A stretch of DNA of 64,000 bases from RUG12461 sp045661345 (GTDB taxonomy: Bacteria; Bacillota; Clostridia; Lachnospirales; Lachnospiraceae). A program made the translations under genes and the position numbers. Below, in pieces: positions 25,423 through 33,530 of the stretch. Position 1 is the first letter of the stretch, and the number at the start of each line of letters is the position of its first letter. Where the stretch lies: positions 1-64,000 of the forward strand of contig JAZRFM010000021.1 of NCBI GenBank assembly GCA_045661345.1, in the 5' to 3' direction. The notes beneath the pieces were generated by a model. It made no database searches. It saw only the letters and a list, made by a program, of their open reading frames with translations, and had not been told where the DNA came from.

Positions 25423-26900
25423 AGCTTGAAAAAATCTTTTCCAACCTCTCCATCCGCCAGAAACTGATTCTGACCTATACCGTCACGGCGATCATCATAC
25501 TTCTTGCAGATCTTTATGTATACCGGAATGTCTATCAGGGTGTCTCGGGCCTGGATGATGTGTTTGAAGGGAATATCTCCCTCAGCGAGCTGTCCGAGTC
25601 GCTGGACACCGTGCAGTATACCATGACGGGGTATCTGGAGACCAAGTCTACGGATGACATGGACGCGTATTACAAGGCCTATCAGGAGTACAGTGATCAG
25701 ATCGCATCCCTCCCCTATGAGGTGACGGGAGAGAGGACGAGCCGGATGGAGCGCAATATCCGCACCATGAGTGACCGGTATCTGGAAGTGACGGATGCGG
25801 CCATTGAGGCAAAGCGGGGGCGCAACATCGACAAATACCGGCAGCAGTATGAAGCAGCCACCACGCTCTACGGATATATCAGGGTATATATCAACAGTCT
25901 GAACAATGAACTCCTGAACAGCAACTCCACGAATTATCTCGAGATGACCCGATCCTTCCACTTTGTCATCGTAAGCAATGTGCTGGTTTTCTTCTGGATC
26001 ACGCTGCTGAATATTCTGCTGGCGGTGATCGTGGTGCGCAGGATCACACACCCCCTGGCCACCCTGGCACAGGCTGCGGGGCAGGTGGAGGAAGGCAATT
26101 ACGATGTGGTGATTCCGGACACGAATGCAAAGGATGAACCGGGGATTCTGATCACGGCCTTTAACCGGATGCTGGACAGTATCCGCCGCGGCGTCGTGAC
26201 GGAGGTACGCCTCCACGAAGCGCAGCTCCGTTTTCTGCAGGCACAGATCAATCCCCATTTTCTGTTTAATACGCTGAATGCGGGGGCACAGCTTGCCATG
26301 CTGGAGGGAGCGGATCGTACCTATGAATACATCCAGAACGTGGCGGACTTCTTCCGATACAACATCAAAAAACAGGACGGGCCGGTCCCCCTCGCGGATG
26401 AGATCACCATGGTGGATACTTATATCTACATTATCAATATCCGCTTTTCCGGCGAAGTGGGATACGAAAAGGAGGTGGATCCGTCGCTCCTTTCCACGCC
26501 GCTTCCGGCCATGACGCTGCAGCCCATTGTGGAAAATGCCGTTTCCCACGGCATCCGGGGTTCCTCCGGACAGGGGCTGGTCAGGCTGTCGGTTTCCGGT
26601 GAAGGAACGTACTGCAGGATTGACATCTCCGACAACGGGGCAGGGATCACAGAGGACAAGCTCCTTGAGATCCGGAACGGAAAGGGTGCTGCGGAGGGAG
26701 ATACGGGAGAACACAGCGGCATCGGACTGCAAAATGTGGTGAGCCGGCTGCGTCTTTTGTACCACGAGGAGCATGTGTTTGAGATTGAAAGTGAGGGCCC
26801 GGGCTGCGGGACGCTGGTCACAATCCGTATTCCGCTGGAGGAGACCAAAGAGACAGCGCTCATAACGGGGCAGGAAGCGGCAGATACGCCGGATCACTAG
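25419..26900 (+). CDS. LytS/YesM-type sensor histidine kinase
   Basis: A 493-residue membrane kinase. The N-terminal transmembrane helix spans about 15-35 (LILTYTVTAIIILLADLYVY). An extracytoplasmic helical domain reaches to about 180, followed by a second helix (FVIVSNVLVFFWITLLNILL) and HAMP (RRITHPLATLAQAAGQVEEG). The His_kinase domain has the phospho-acceptor in QINPHFLFNTLN, then an HATPase_c domain with N box VENAVSHG, DNGAGI and GIGLQN. It phosphorylates the downstream YesN-type regulator. Close coupling to the anchored binding protein suggests sugar-dependent control. Confidence 0.92.
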   Translation: MKLEKIFSNLSIRQKLILTYTVTAIIILLADLYVYRNVYQGVSGLDDVFEGNISLSELSESLDTVQYTMTGYLETKSTDDMDAYYKAYQEYSDQIASLPYEVTGERTSRMERNIRTMSDRYLEVTDAAIEAKRGRNIDKYRQQYEAATTLYGYIRVYINSLNNELLNSNSTNYLEMTRSFHFVIVSNVLVFFWITLLNILLAVIVVRRITHPLATLAQAAGQVEEGNYDVVIPDTNAKDEPGILITAFNRMLDSIRRGVVTEVRLHEAQLRFLQAQINPHFLFNTLNAGAQLAMLEGADRTYEYIQNVADFFRYNIKKQDGPVPLADEITMVDTYIYIINIRFSGEVGYEKEVDPSLLSTPLPAMTLQPIVENAVSHGIRGSSGQGLVRLSVSGEGTYCRIDISDNGAGITEDKLLEIRNGKGAAEGDTGEHSGIGLQNVVSRLRLLYHEEHVFEIESEGPGCGTLVTIRIPLEETKETALITGQEAADTPDH

Positions 26901-26914
26901 AAAGGGAATGACAG

Positions 26915-28513
26915 ATGTACCGAATCATGCTGGCAGACGACGAAGGGATCGTCATTGAGTCTCTGACTTACATCATCGAAAAGGAATTCAAGGGGCAGTG
27001 CGAGATCCGTTCGGCAAAAACCGGACGCGCCGTGATCGAACTGGCGGAATCCTTCCGCCCCGATATTGCGTTTATGGATATCCACATGCCGGGCATCAAC
27101 GGGATTGAGGCGATTCGAGAGATCCGTCGGGATAACGAGTCTCTGCTGGTCATCATCATGAGCGCCTACGACAAGTTTGATTACGCAAAAGAGGCGATCA
27201 ACCTCGGTGTGCGGGAATATCTTTCCAAGCCCGTGGATAAGGAACGGATCGTACAGGTGCTGCAGGATGCCATGCAGCAGGTGGATCACGCCAGAGCCAT
27301 CCGGAACCGGGAACTCATGATCAAGGAAAAAATGGAGATTGTCATACCGGTGATCGAGAACGGTCTGATCTATAATCTCTTGTTTCAGGAGTTTTTCGAC
27401 GAGGATGTGGAGAACTACAAGAATCTGCTGGACATCAAAGAAGCGCGGTGTTATATGGGAGTCCTGGTATTCGGGGACAGCCGTGTCGGCAACCATATGA
27501 CAAATGCCGTGGGAAGTTCCATCAAGCTGCACACCCACTATACACAGGTGCGGGAACTGATCCGGAGTTGTTTTCGCTGCTATGTGGGGGCAGTCACCGG
27601 CAACAAGATCGCGGTTTACTTTCCGACAGACGACAGGGAACAGGAGTATAACGAACGTGTGGAGCAGATTGACCGCGCCAGAGAGCTGATGCGAAAGATC
27701 CGCAGCCGCACCGGCATCGAAGCAAGGATGGGGTTTGGGAGAATCACCGGGCCCATGGCAGCCATCGACTCCTATCATGACGCGCTGCGCGCCCTGATCC
27801 AGACGGACGGTAGCGTTGCCCACATCGATGATATTCCCTCCGGCGGCAGTTTTGAAGAAAACTATCCCGTGGAGACGGAAAAGGCTTTGTTTGAAGCGAC
27901 GGAAAAAGGAGACGAGAAGACGCAGCAGGAGGAGGCGATCCGGTTCTTTGACTGGATGTGTGACACCTACGGAAATGCACTGCCGGATATCCAATTGAAA
28001 ATACTGGAGTTTGTTATCCGGGCCGAAACCATCGCTTATAACAGCAGCAATGAGACCTACCGCTTCCTGTCCAGAGCAAACTATCTGCCGGAGATTCTGG
28101 AGATCGGAGAGGACAAGGACCGCCTGCGCAGCTGGTTTATCCGGAAGCTTTCCAATGCCGTCAGGCTGGTTTCCGGCAGCAGTGTCAGGCGTACCCAGTC
28201 AGCTGTGGGACGGGCCAGGGAGTATATCGATACAAATTACGGAAAGGATCTTTCTCTGGATGATGTATCGCGGATCGTCGATATCAGCCCGTACTACTTC
28301 AGCAAAATCTTCAAGGAAGAAACCGGCGTCAATTTCATCGAATATCTGACGAATGTGCGGATTGATCATGCGAAGGAGCTGCTTACCGGATCGGATCTTT
28401 CCATGAAGGAGATCTGTGCCAGCATCGGATACGGTGATCCGAATTATTTTTCCAGAACCTTTAAGAAGAATGTGGGCGTGACCCCCACAGAGTATAAGGA
28501 GGGGGTGAGGTAG
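26915..28513 (+). CDS. YesN-type response regulator, AraC output
   Basis: A 532-residue response regulator. The receiver domain (1-120) has acidic pocket ADDE (Asp8-Asp9), phospho-acceptor Asp55 (FMDIHMPG) and conserved Lys in LSKPVDKE. A middle helical linker of about 250 residues follows. The C-terminal AraC helix-turn-helix pair starts near 430 (KDLSLDDVSRIVDISPYYFSKIFKE, GYGDPNYFSRTFKKNVGVTP). It is phosphorylated by the kinase encoded 14 nt upstream. A likely target is the sugar transporter operon at 32317, inferred from position. Its stop abuts the next ATG. Confidence 0.92.
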   Translation: MYRIMLADDEGIVIESLTYIIEKEFKGQCEIRSAKTGRAVIELAESFRPDIAFMDIHMPGINGIEAIREIRRDNESLLVIIMSAYDKFDYAKEAINLGVREYLSKPVDKERIVQVLQDAMQQVDHARAIRNRELMIKEKMEIVIPVIENGLIYNLLFQEFFDEDVENYKNLLDIKEARCYMGVLVFGDSRVGNHMTNAVGSSIKLHTHYTQVRELIRSCFRCYVGAVTGNKIAVYFPTDDREQEYNERVEQIDRARELMRKIRSRTGIEARMGFGRITGPMAAIDSYHDALRALIQTDGSVAHIDDIPSGGSFEENYPVETEKALFEATEKGDEKTQQEEAIRFFDWMCDTYGNALPDIQLKILEFVIRAETIAYNSSNETYRFLSRANYLPEILEIGEDKDRLRSWFIRKLSNAVRLVSGSSVRRTQSAVGRAREYIDTNYGKDLSLDDVSRIVDISPYYFSKIFKEETGVNFIEYLTNVRIDHAKELLTGSDLSMKEICASIGYGDPNYFSRTFKKNVGVTPTEYKEGVR

Positions 28514-29569
28514 ATGGGACTGCAGAAAAAAAGGCTGCTCCCGGCGGTTCTTCTGGGACTCCTCCTTCTGCTCCTGCTTTCCGGATGCGGCGGTGAGGAG
28601 GAAAAGGTACAGGAGATCCTGCCGGAGGATGACGGGATTTCCATCGGCATCTGCTTTGACTCTTTTCTGATCGAACGGTGGGAACGGGATCGGGATGTGT
28701 TTGTCTCCACGGCAAAAGAGGCCGGTGCCGAGGTCAACGTGCAGAATGCTAACGGGGATGTGGAGACGCAGATCGAGCAGATCCGGTACCTGATCGACAA
28801 AGATATGGATGCCATCGTGATTGTCGGGGTAGACTCGACGCGGCTGAAAGAAGTGGTGGAGGAAGCCCATGCGAAGGGGATTGTGGTGGTGGCCTATGAC
28901 CGGATGCTGAGGGATGCCGGGCCTGATCTCTATGTCTCCTTCGATAACCGGCGCGTCGGAGAGCTGATGGCGGAGGCATTTGTAAAAACCGGCGGCGTGG
29001 AGACCGTATTTATGCTGTCCGGACCGACGGAGGACAACAATGTCCTCGACGTTAATGAAGGATTTCAGGATGTCTGCGCACAGAACGGGATTGCGATCAG
29101 TGATATCTTTTATACACAGGGCTGGCGTCCGGAAAATGCCTATGATTTCCTGGCACAGCATCCTTCGATTCCGGATGAGGTGGATGCCCTGATGTGCGGA
29201 AACGACAGTATCGCCACCTCTGTGGTCCGTTATCTTGCCGAGCGAAGGCGGGCGGGACAGATCCCCGTGACGGGGCAGGATGCGGATCTGGAAGCATGCC
29301 AGCGGATCGTGCAGGGAACACAGCTCACCACGATTTACAAGCCGGTGGAAAAGGAGGCGCGAGCGGCAGCAAGGGCGACCATTGCGCTGATCAAAGGGGA
29401 GAAAATCAAGGATCTGACCGGAACCAAAAGTGACGGAAGCAGCGACATTCCCTCCATCATCCTGACACCCCTCGCCGTGACAAGGGAAAATATCGACAGT
29501 ATTATTATCGACAGCGGATTTCATTCCCGGGATGAGGTGTACCTGTACGCAAAGGAGGAGAATCGCTGA
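28514..29569 (+). CDS. Sugar-binding lipoprotein of sensory operon
   Basis: A 351-residue type I periplasmic-binding protein (XylF/RbsB-like) with a lipoprotein signal ending in LLSGC (Cys25). The fold is clear from GISIGICFDSFLIERWERD, DMDAIVIVGVDSTRLKE, AYDRML, ALMCGNDSIA and VTGQDADLEACQRIVQG. The last motif resembles ChvE-type proteins such as the product at 32317. It immediately follows the regulator gene and no transport genes follow in this operon. It may therefore be a second sensor input or an alternative binding protein for the nearby transporter. Confidence 0.85.
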   Translation: MGLQKKRLLPAVLLGLLLLLLLSGCGGEEEKVQEILPEDDGISIGICFDSFLIERWERDRDVFVSTAKEAGAEVNVQNANGDVETQIEQIRYLIDKDMDAIVIVGVDSTRLKEVVEEAHAKGIVVVAYDRMLRDAGPDLYVSFDNRRVGELMAEAFVKTGGVETVFMLSGPTEDNNVLDVNEGFQDVCAQNGIAISDIFYTQGWRPENAYDFLAQHPSIPDEVDALMCGNDSIATSVVRYLAERRRAGQIPVTGQDADLEACQRIVQGTQLTTIYKPVEKEARAAARATIALIKGEKIKDLTGTKSDGSSDIPSIILTPLAVTRENIDSIIIDSGFHSRDEVYLYAKEENR

Positions 29570-29587
29570 AGGTGCAAGAATGTGCTG

Positions 29588-29616
29588 TTGAAAAAAGAAA
29601 AGTGATGTCGTAAAAT
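29588..29616 (+). promoter_or_regulatory. Sigma-A promoter for cNMP/cyclase operon
   Basis: TTGAAA (29588-29593), a 17-bp spacer and TAAAAT (29611-29616), starting 19 nt after the preceding gene. Transcription would begin near 29623, leaving a leader of about 95 nt. Confidence 0.75.
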
Positions 29617-29718
29617 GAGGGGGACGATTTGAAAAAACAAGAGGATGTCGGGGTCAAAAGCGGCGTGTGATTTTTGATTCCAACATCAAAATATGAGAAG
29701 GAAAGGCAGGTTAAAAAG

Positions 29719-30699
29719 ATGCAGACAAAGCAATTCGCAAAAGGCGAAGTGATCTTTCGTGAGGGGGATGAAGGGGAATGCTTTTACCAGATCACCGGCG
29801 GCAGGATCGGTGTCTATGCCAACTATGAGGAGAGCGGGGAGACGCTTCTGACGGAGCTTACAAAGGGACAGTTTCTGGGGGAAATGGCTGTCATCGAAGC
29901 TTATGCCCGCAGCGCCACCGCAGTTGCGTTGAGTGATGACACGGAGGCGATTGAGGTGCCTTCCGGTCAGATGGACGAATACTTCCGTTCCGCACCGGAT
30001 ATGATCCTGGAGATCATGCGCTGCCTCGGGGACAGAGTGCGTGTGCTCACAAACGACTATGCCGAGGCTTGTGCAGCCATCCGGGAGATGAATCCCGGCG
30101 AGAAATCCGGACGGAGCGAGGGTCTCATGCAGCGTCTGAAAAAGCATGCACGGTACTATGGCTTGCATAGAAAGACCGCACGCCAGACCAGTGTGGAGGT
30201 GACCAGACAGGAGACATTTGAAAATCATGCGGAGGGCTTCACCAAACAGGTGGAGGAGTTCCCGAAAGGGACCGTCATTTTCCGTGAGGGCGAGACCGGG
30301 AACTGCATGTATGATGTGCACTTTGGCAAGGTCGGTATCTACAGGGATTATGCGACTCCGAGTGAGAAGCTTCTGACAGAGATCTATCCGAACCAGTTCT
30401 TTGGAGAGATGGGGATGATCAGCAACGACCCGCGGAGTGCCACGGCCATTACGCTGGAGGACGAGACCACCATTGAGACGATCCAACCCACGGATCTCTA
30501 TGATCTTTTCAAGCAGAATCCCCCCAAGGTTCACATGATTCTTTCCCACCTTTCGTCCCGACTGCGCGGGCTGACCAGGGATTATCTGAAGGCCTGCAGT
30601 GTCGTATACCGCGTGACGGAAGCCGAAGAGAAGAATGAAGCCATCAGTCCGGAATTAAAGAAGGAGACAGACGAATACCTTGCAAAAGACGTTCATTGA
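29719..30699 (+). CDS. Protein with two cyclic-nucleotide-binding domains
   Basis: A 326-residue cytoplasmic protein containing two CAP-type cNMP-binding domains, at about 1-120 and 165-290, and no DNA-binding or catalytic domain. Both have the start signature F-x-K-G-x(2)-IFREG and a phosphate-binding cassette: FLGEMAVIEAYARSATAV in the first and FFGEMGMISNDPRSATAI in the second. Each has the Glu and Arg-Ser-Ala expected for cyclic nucleotide contact. It overlaps the nucleotide cyclase gene by about 20 nt, so it is probably the receptor for that enzyme's product. How it signals onward is unknown. ATG 29719 was chosen over upstream codons because it begins the domain and lies after GGCAGG. 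Confidence 0.9.
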   Translation: MQTKQFAKGEVIFREGDEGECFYQITGGRIGVYANYEESGETLLTELTKGQFLGEMAVIEAYARSATAVALSDDTEAIEVPSGQMDEYFRSAPDMILEIMRCLGDRVRVLTNDYAEACAAIREMNPGEKSGRSEGLMQRLKKHARYYGLHRKTARQTSVEVTRQETFENHAEGFTKQVEEFPKGTVIFREGETGNCMYDVHFGKVGIYRDYATPSEKLLTEIYPNQFFGEMGMISNDPRSATAITLEDETTIETIQPTDLYDLFKQNPPKVHMILSHLSSRLRGLTRDYLKACSVVYRVTEAEEKNEAISPELKKETDEYLAKDVH

Positions 30700-32092
30700 T
30701 ACAAACAGGACGCAGATGACCGGCATCATCCGATACATGTCAGAAGGTCTTCTGCTCATCGGATTTGACGGCGTCATCAATTACCTGAATCCTGCAGCAG
30801 GAAAGATACTTGCCTTGGATCCCGAACAGACCATCGGGCGGAAATTCGCTGCAGTCTTCTTTGATAATGAGGAGAATGACGACTTTACCCAGGCTGTACT
30901 GGATGCAGTTTATGACCGGAATAAGGCCCACGATGCCATCGTTTCTTATTCTGTTGGGGAGAAAAAGCTCGCGCTGCGGGTGGTGACATCCTTCTATAAA
31001 GAAGAGAATGAAAACGCCGGTGTGATCATTGTGCTGAACGACATGAGCGAGCTCATGGAGCTCAGGGACGCAGCGGAGTCACTGAAACGTATCCAGAGGC
31101 TGAATAAGCGTCTGGAGATCCGGAACAGACTGCTGAGCGAGACCTTTGGCCGCTTCCTTTCCGATGAGATCGTGAAGCAGCTGCTGGAGACCCCGGATGG
31201 GCTGGCTCTCGGCGGGAAAAAGCAGGTTCTCTCGATCATGATGAGTGATCTGCGCGGATTTACCGCTCTCAGTGAGCATATGGATGCCAACGATCTGATC
31301 GCGATGCTGAATCACTATCTGGGTATCATGACGGAGGTGATCCAGCGCCATAACGGAACGATTATTGAGTTTATCGGAGACGGGATCATGGCAATATTCG
31401 GTGCCCCCGTCGCCTCCGAGCATCACGCGGCGGAGGCCGTGGCAGCAGCGCTTGAGATGCAGCGTGCCATGGAGGTTGTCAATGCGTGGAACGAGGAGCA
31501 CGGATATGCACTTCTGGAAATGGGAATCGGGCTCCATTCCGGAGAAGTGATCGTCGGGAATATCGGTTCCGAGAAGCGCACCAAATACGGCGTGGCAGGC
31601 AGTAATGTGAATCTTTGCGGCAGGATCGAAAGCTATACCGTTGGCGGGCAGGTGCTGATCTCACCGGACACCAGAAGACTCGCAGACACAGAGCTTGAGG
31701 TCGCAAATGAGATCGTCGTTTATCCCAAGGGGCATGAAGGGGCTTTGACCCTTTCCCATGTGACCGGCATCGGTGCACCCTATTCGATCTATGTGAATAC
31801 CGGACATTCCGAACCGAAGCCCCTTCCGCAGGCAGTGCCGGTTTCCTTCCGGATGATCAAAGGAAAGCACGGAGAAGCGAAGCGTTACTACGGTGGGATC
31901 GTGGCCGTCGCCAATGACCGGGCATTGTTTGAAACAGAAACCGCATTGGAGATTTATGACAATCTTCTCATGGATGCGGGAGGAGAGCTTTACTGCAAGG
32001 TCATGGAGGAAAAGGAGGAAGGCTATCTTCTGCAATATACGTCGGTGCCTGCGGGCTATGCCGCATGGATCAAGCCATGGACAGGGAGCTGA
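30680..32092 (+). CDS. PAS-linked class III nucleotide cyclase
   Basis: A 470-residue cytoplasmic protein with an N-terminal PAS domain (about 15-125), a short helical linker and a class III cyclase domain (about 180-370), followed by an unassigned C-terminal region. Metal-binding aspartates are Asp190 (MMSDLRGFT) and Asp234 (FIGDGIMAIFGAP). The transition-state Asn and Arg are in GSNVNLCGRIES. The purine-specificity positions appear to be Glu230 and Gly304 rather than the Lys/Asp of classical adenylate cyclases, so the product (cAMP or cGMP) is uncertain. The listed start is TTG 30680, inside the previous gene. ATG 30716, with AGGA 5 nt upstream, is an equally plausible start. Confidence 0.88.
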   Translation: MQKTFIDTNRTQMTGIIRYMSEGLLLIGFDGVINYLNPAAGKILALDPEQTIGRKFAAVFFDNEENDDFTQAVLDAVYDRNKAHDAIVSYSVGEKKLALRVVTSFYKEENENAGVIIVLNDMSELMELRDAAESLKRIQRLNKRLEIRNRLLSETFGRFLSDEIVKQLLETPDGLALGGKKQVLSIMMSDLRGFTALSEHMDANDLIAMLNHYLGIMTEVIQRHNGTIIEFIGDGIMAIFGAPVASEHHAAEAVAAALEMQRAMEVVNAWNEEHGYALLEMGIGLHSGEVIVGNIGSEKRTKYGVAGSNVNLCGRIESYTVGGQVLISPDTRRLADTELEVANEIVVYPKGHEGALTLSHVTGIGAPYSIYVNTGHSEPKPLPQAVPVSFRMIKGKHGEAKRYYGGIVAVANDRALFETETALEIYDNLLMDAGGELYCKVMEEKEEGYLLQYTSVPAGYAAWIKPWTGS

Positions 32093-32115
32093 CAGGTTTT
32101 TCCAAAACTGTCAAC

Positions 32116-32164
32116 AGGACATTTTTGCCGAACGAAATCGTTTTCAGCAAAAATGTCCTTTTTT
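32116..32164 (+). terminator. Strong intrinsic terminator
   Basis: A 13-bp perfect stem (32116-32128 with 32147-32159), 18-nt loop and T-rich tail to 32164 closes the cyclase operon. Confidence 0.85.
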
Positions 32165-32316
32165 ATTTACGAAAGCGATTTCTTATCATAAAAATTGAAA
32201 GAAAGATGCAAACGATTACTACTTGCGTTGTGATAACGTATAACATGTAAGCGGGTTGGGGTGTGACGCACACGCTCAACGGATTTTATTCTTATCATTG
32301 AAGGAGGAGAGAAAGA

Positions 32317-33432
32317 ATGAAGAAAAAACTACTTGGCGCTTTCTTGAGTGTCGCAATGGCAGCAAGCCTTTTCGCAGGCTGTGCAGGACCGGCAGCAGGC
32401 GGTGCAGCAGCAGGGGGCGGTGCAGCGGCAGCAGGCGGTGCAGCAGCATCCGGTTCGGGCAAGGTTGGCGTTTCCATGCCGACGAAGGATCTCCAGAGAT
32501 GGAACCAGGATGGTGCCAACATGGAAGAGCAGCTGAAGGCAGCCGGCTATGATGTAGACCTTCAGTATGCGGCAAACGATGTACAGCAGCAGCTGTCCCA
32601 GGTTGAGAACATGATCTCCGGCGGATGCAACGTGCTCGTTATTGCAGCGATCGAAGGTTCTTCCCTTGGCGAGGCACTTGACATGGCAAAGGAAGCAGGC
32701 ATCCCGGTTATCGCATATGACCGTTTGCTGATGGACTCCGATGCAGTGAACTATTACGCAACCTTCGATAACTACAAAGTAGGTCAGGTGCAGGGACAGT
32801 ATGTCATCGACAGCCTTGATCTTGAAAATGCGGAAGGACCGTTCAACATCGAGTTCACCGCAGGTGACCCGGGTGACAACAACGCAGGCTTCTTCTTCAA
32901 CGGTGCTATGGATCTTCTGAAGCCCTACATCGACGAAGGCAAGCTGAACGTCGTTTCCGGACAGACCAAATTCGAAGATGTTGCAACACCGACCTGGGGT
33001 ACTGATGTTGCACAGAAGCGTGCAGAGAACATCCTGTCCACCTACTATGCAGACGGCACAGAGCTTGATGCATGGCTTTGCTCCAACGACTCCACCGCTC
33101 TCGGTGTTGAGAACGCTCTTGCAGCTAACTACAACGGCAAGTATCCGATCATCACCGGTCAGGACTGCGATATTGAGAACACCAAGAACATGATCGCCGG
33201 AAAGCAGTCCATGTCCGTATTCAAGGATACCCGTACACTTGCAAACCAGGTAGTAAAGATGGTTGGTCAGATCCTGAGTGGCAGCACGGTTGACGTAAAC
33301 GATACCGAGACCTACAACAACAACAAGATCACCGTTCCGTCCTACCTTTGCGAGCCTGTATTCGCAGATGCAAACAACTACAAGGAACTGCTCATTGACT
33401 CCGGTTACTACACCGAGGATCAGCTGAAATAA
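32317..33432 (+). CDS. chvE: Multiple-monosaccharide-binding lipoprotein ChvE
   Basis: A 371-residue substrate-binding protein of the ChvE family. The lipoprotein signal ends in LFAGC (Cys22), followed by an Ala/Gly-rich linker of about 25 residues. The binding fold includes SMPTKDLQRWNQDG, GCNVLVIAAIEGSSL, IAYDRLL, CSNDSTALGVENAL and ITGQDCDIENTKNMI. It delivers monosaccharides (ChvE relatives bind galactose, arabinose, glucose or xylose) to the ABC transporter encoded next. AGGAGGAG lies 8-10 nt before the ATG. The leader contains CGTTGTGATAACG at about 32224-32236, a short interrupted palindrome that may be regulatory. Confidence 0.93.
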   Translation: MKKKLLGAFLSVAMAASLFAGCAGPAAGGAAAGGGAAAAGGAAASGSGKVGVSMPTKDLQRWNQDGANMEEQLKAAGYDVDLQYAANDVQQQLSQVENMISGGCNVLVIAAIEGSSLGEALDMAKEAGIPVIAYDRLLMDSDAVNYYATFDNYKVGQVQGQYVIDSLDLENAEGPFNIEFTAGDPGDNNAGFFFNGAMDLLKPYIDEGKLNVVSGQTKFEDVATPTWGTDVAQKRAENILSTYYADGTELDAWLCSNDSTALGVENALAANYNGKYPIITGQDCDIENTKNMIAGKQSMSVFKDTRTLANQVVKMVGQILSGSTVDVNDTETYNNNKITVPSYLCEPVFADANNYKELLIDSGYYTEDQLK

Positions 33433-33457
33433 TCATGGTTCCTTAGCACAAACATTA

Positions 33458-33488
33458 AACAGGCGGGTTTACTGCAAGCCCGCCTGTT
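33458..33488 (+). other. Intra-operon stem-loop after chvE
   Basis: AACAGGCGGG (33458-33467) pairs with CCCGCCTGTT (33479-33488), extendable by three pairs to a 5-nt loop. It lacks a T run, so it likely protects the chvE mRNA 3' end or attenuates the transporter genes. Confidence 0.65.
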
Positions 33489-33530
33489 AAAATGTAAGGA
33501 TGTTAACTGACGAAAAAGAGGAGGGATATT

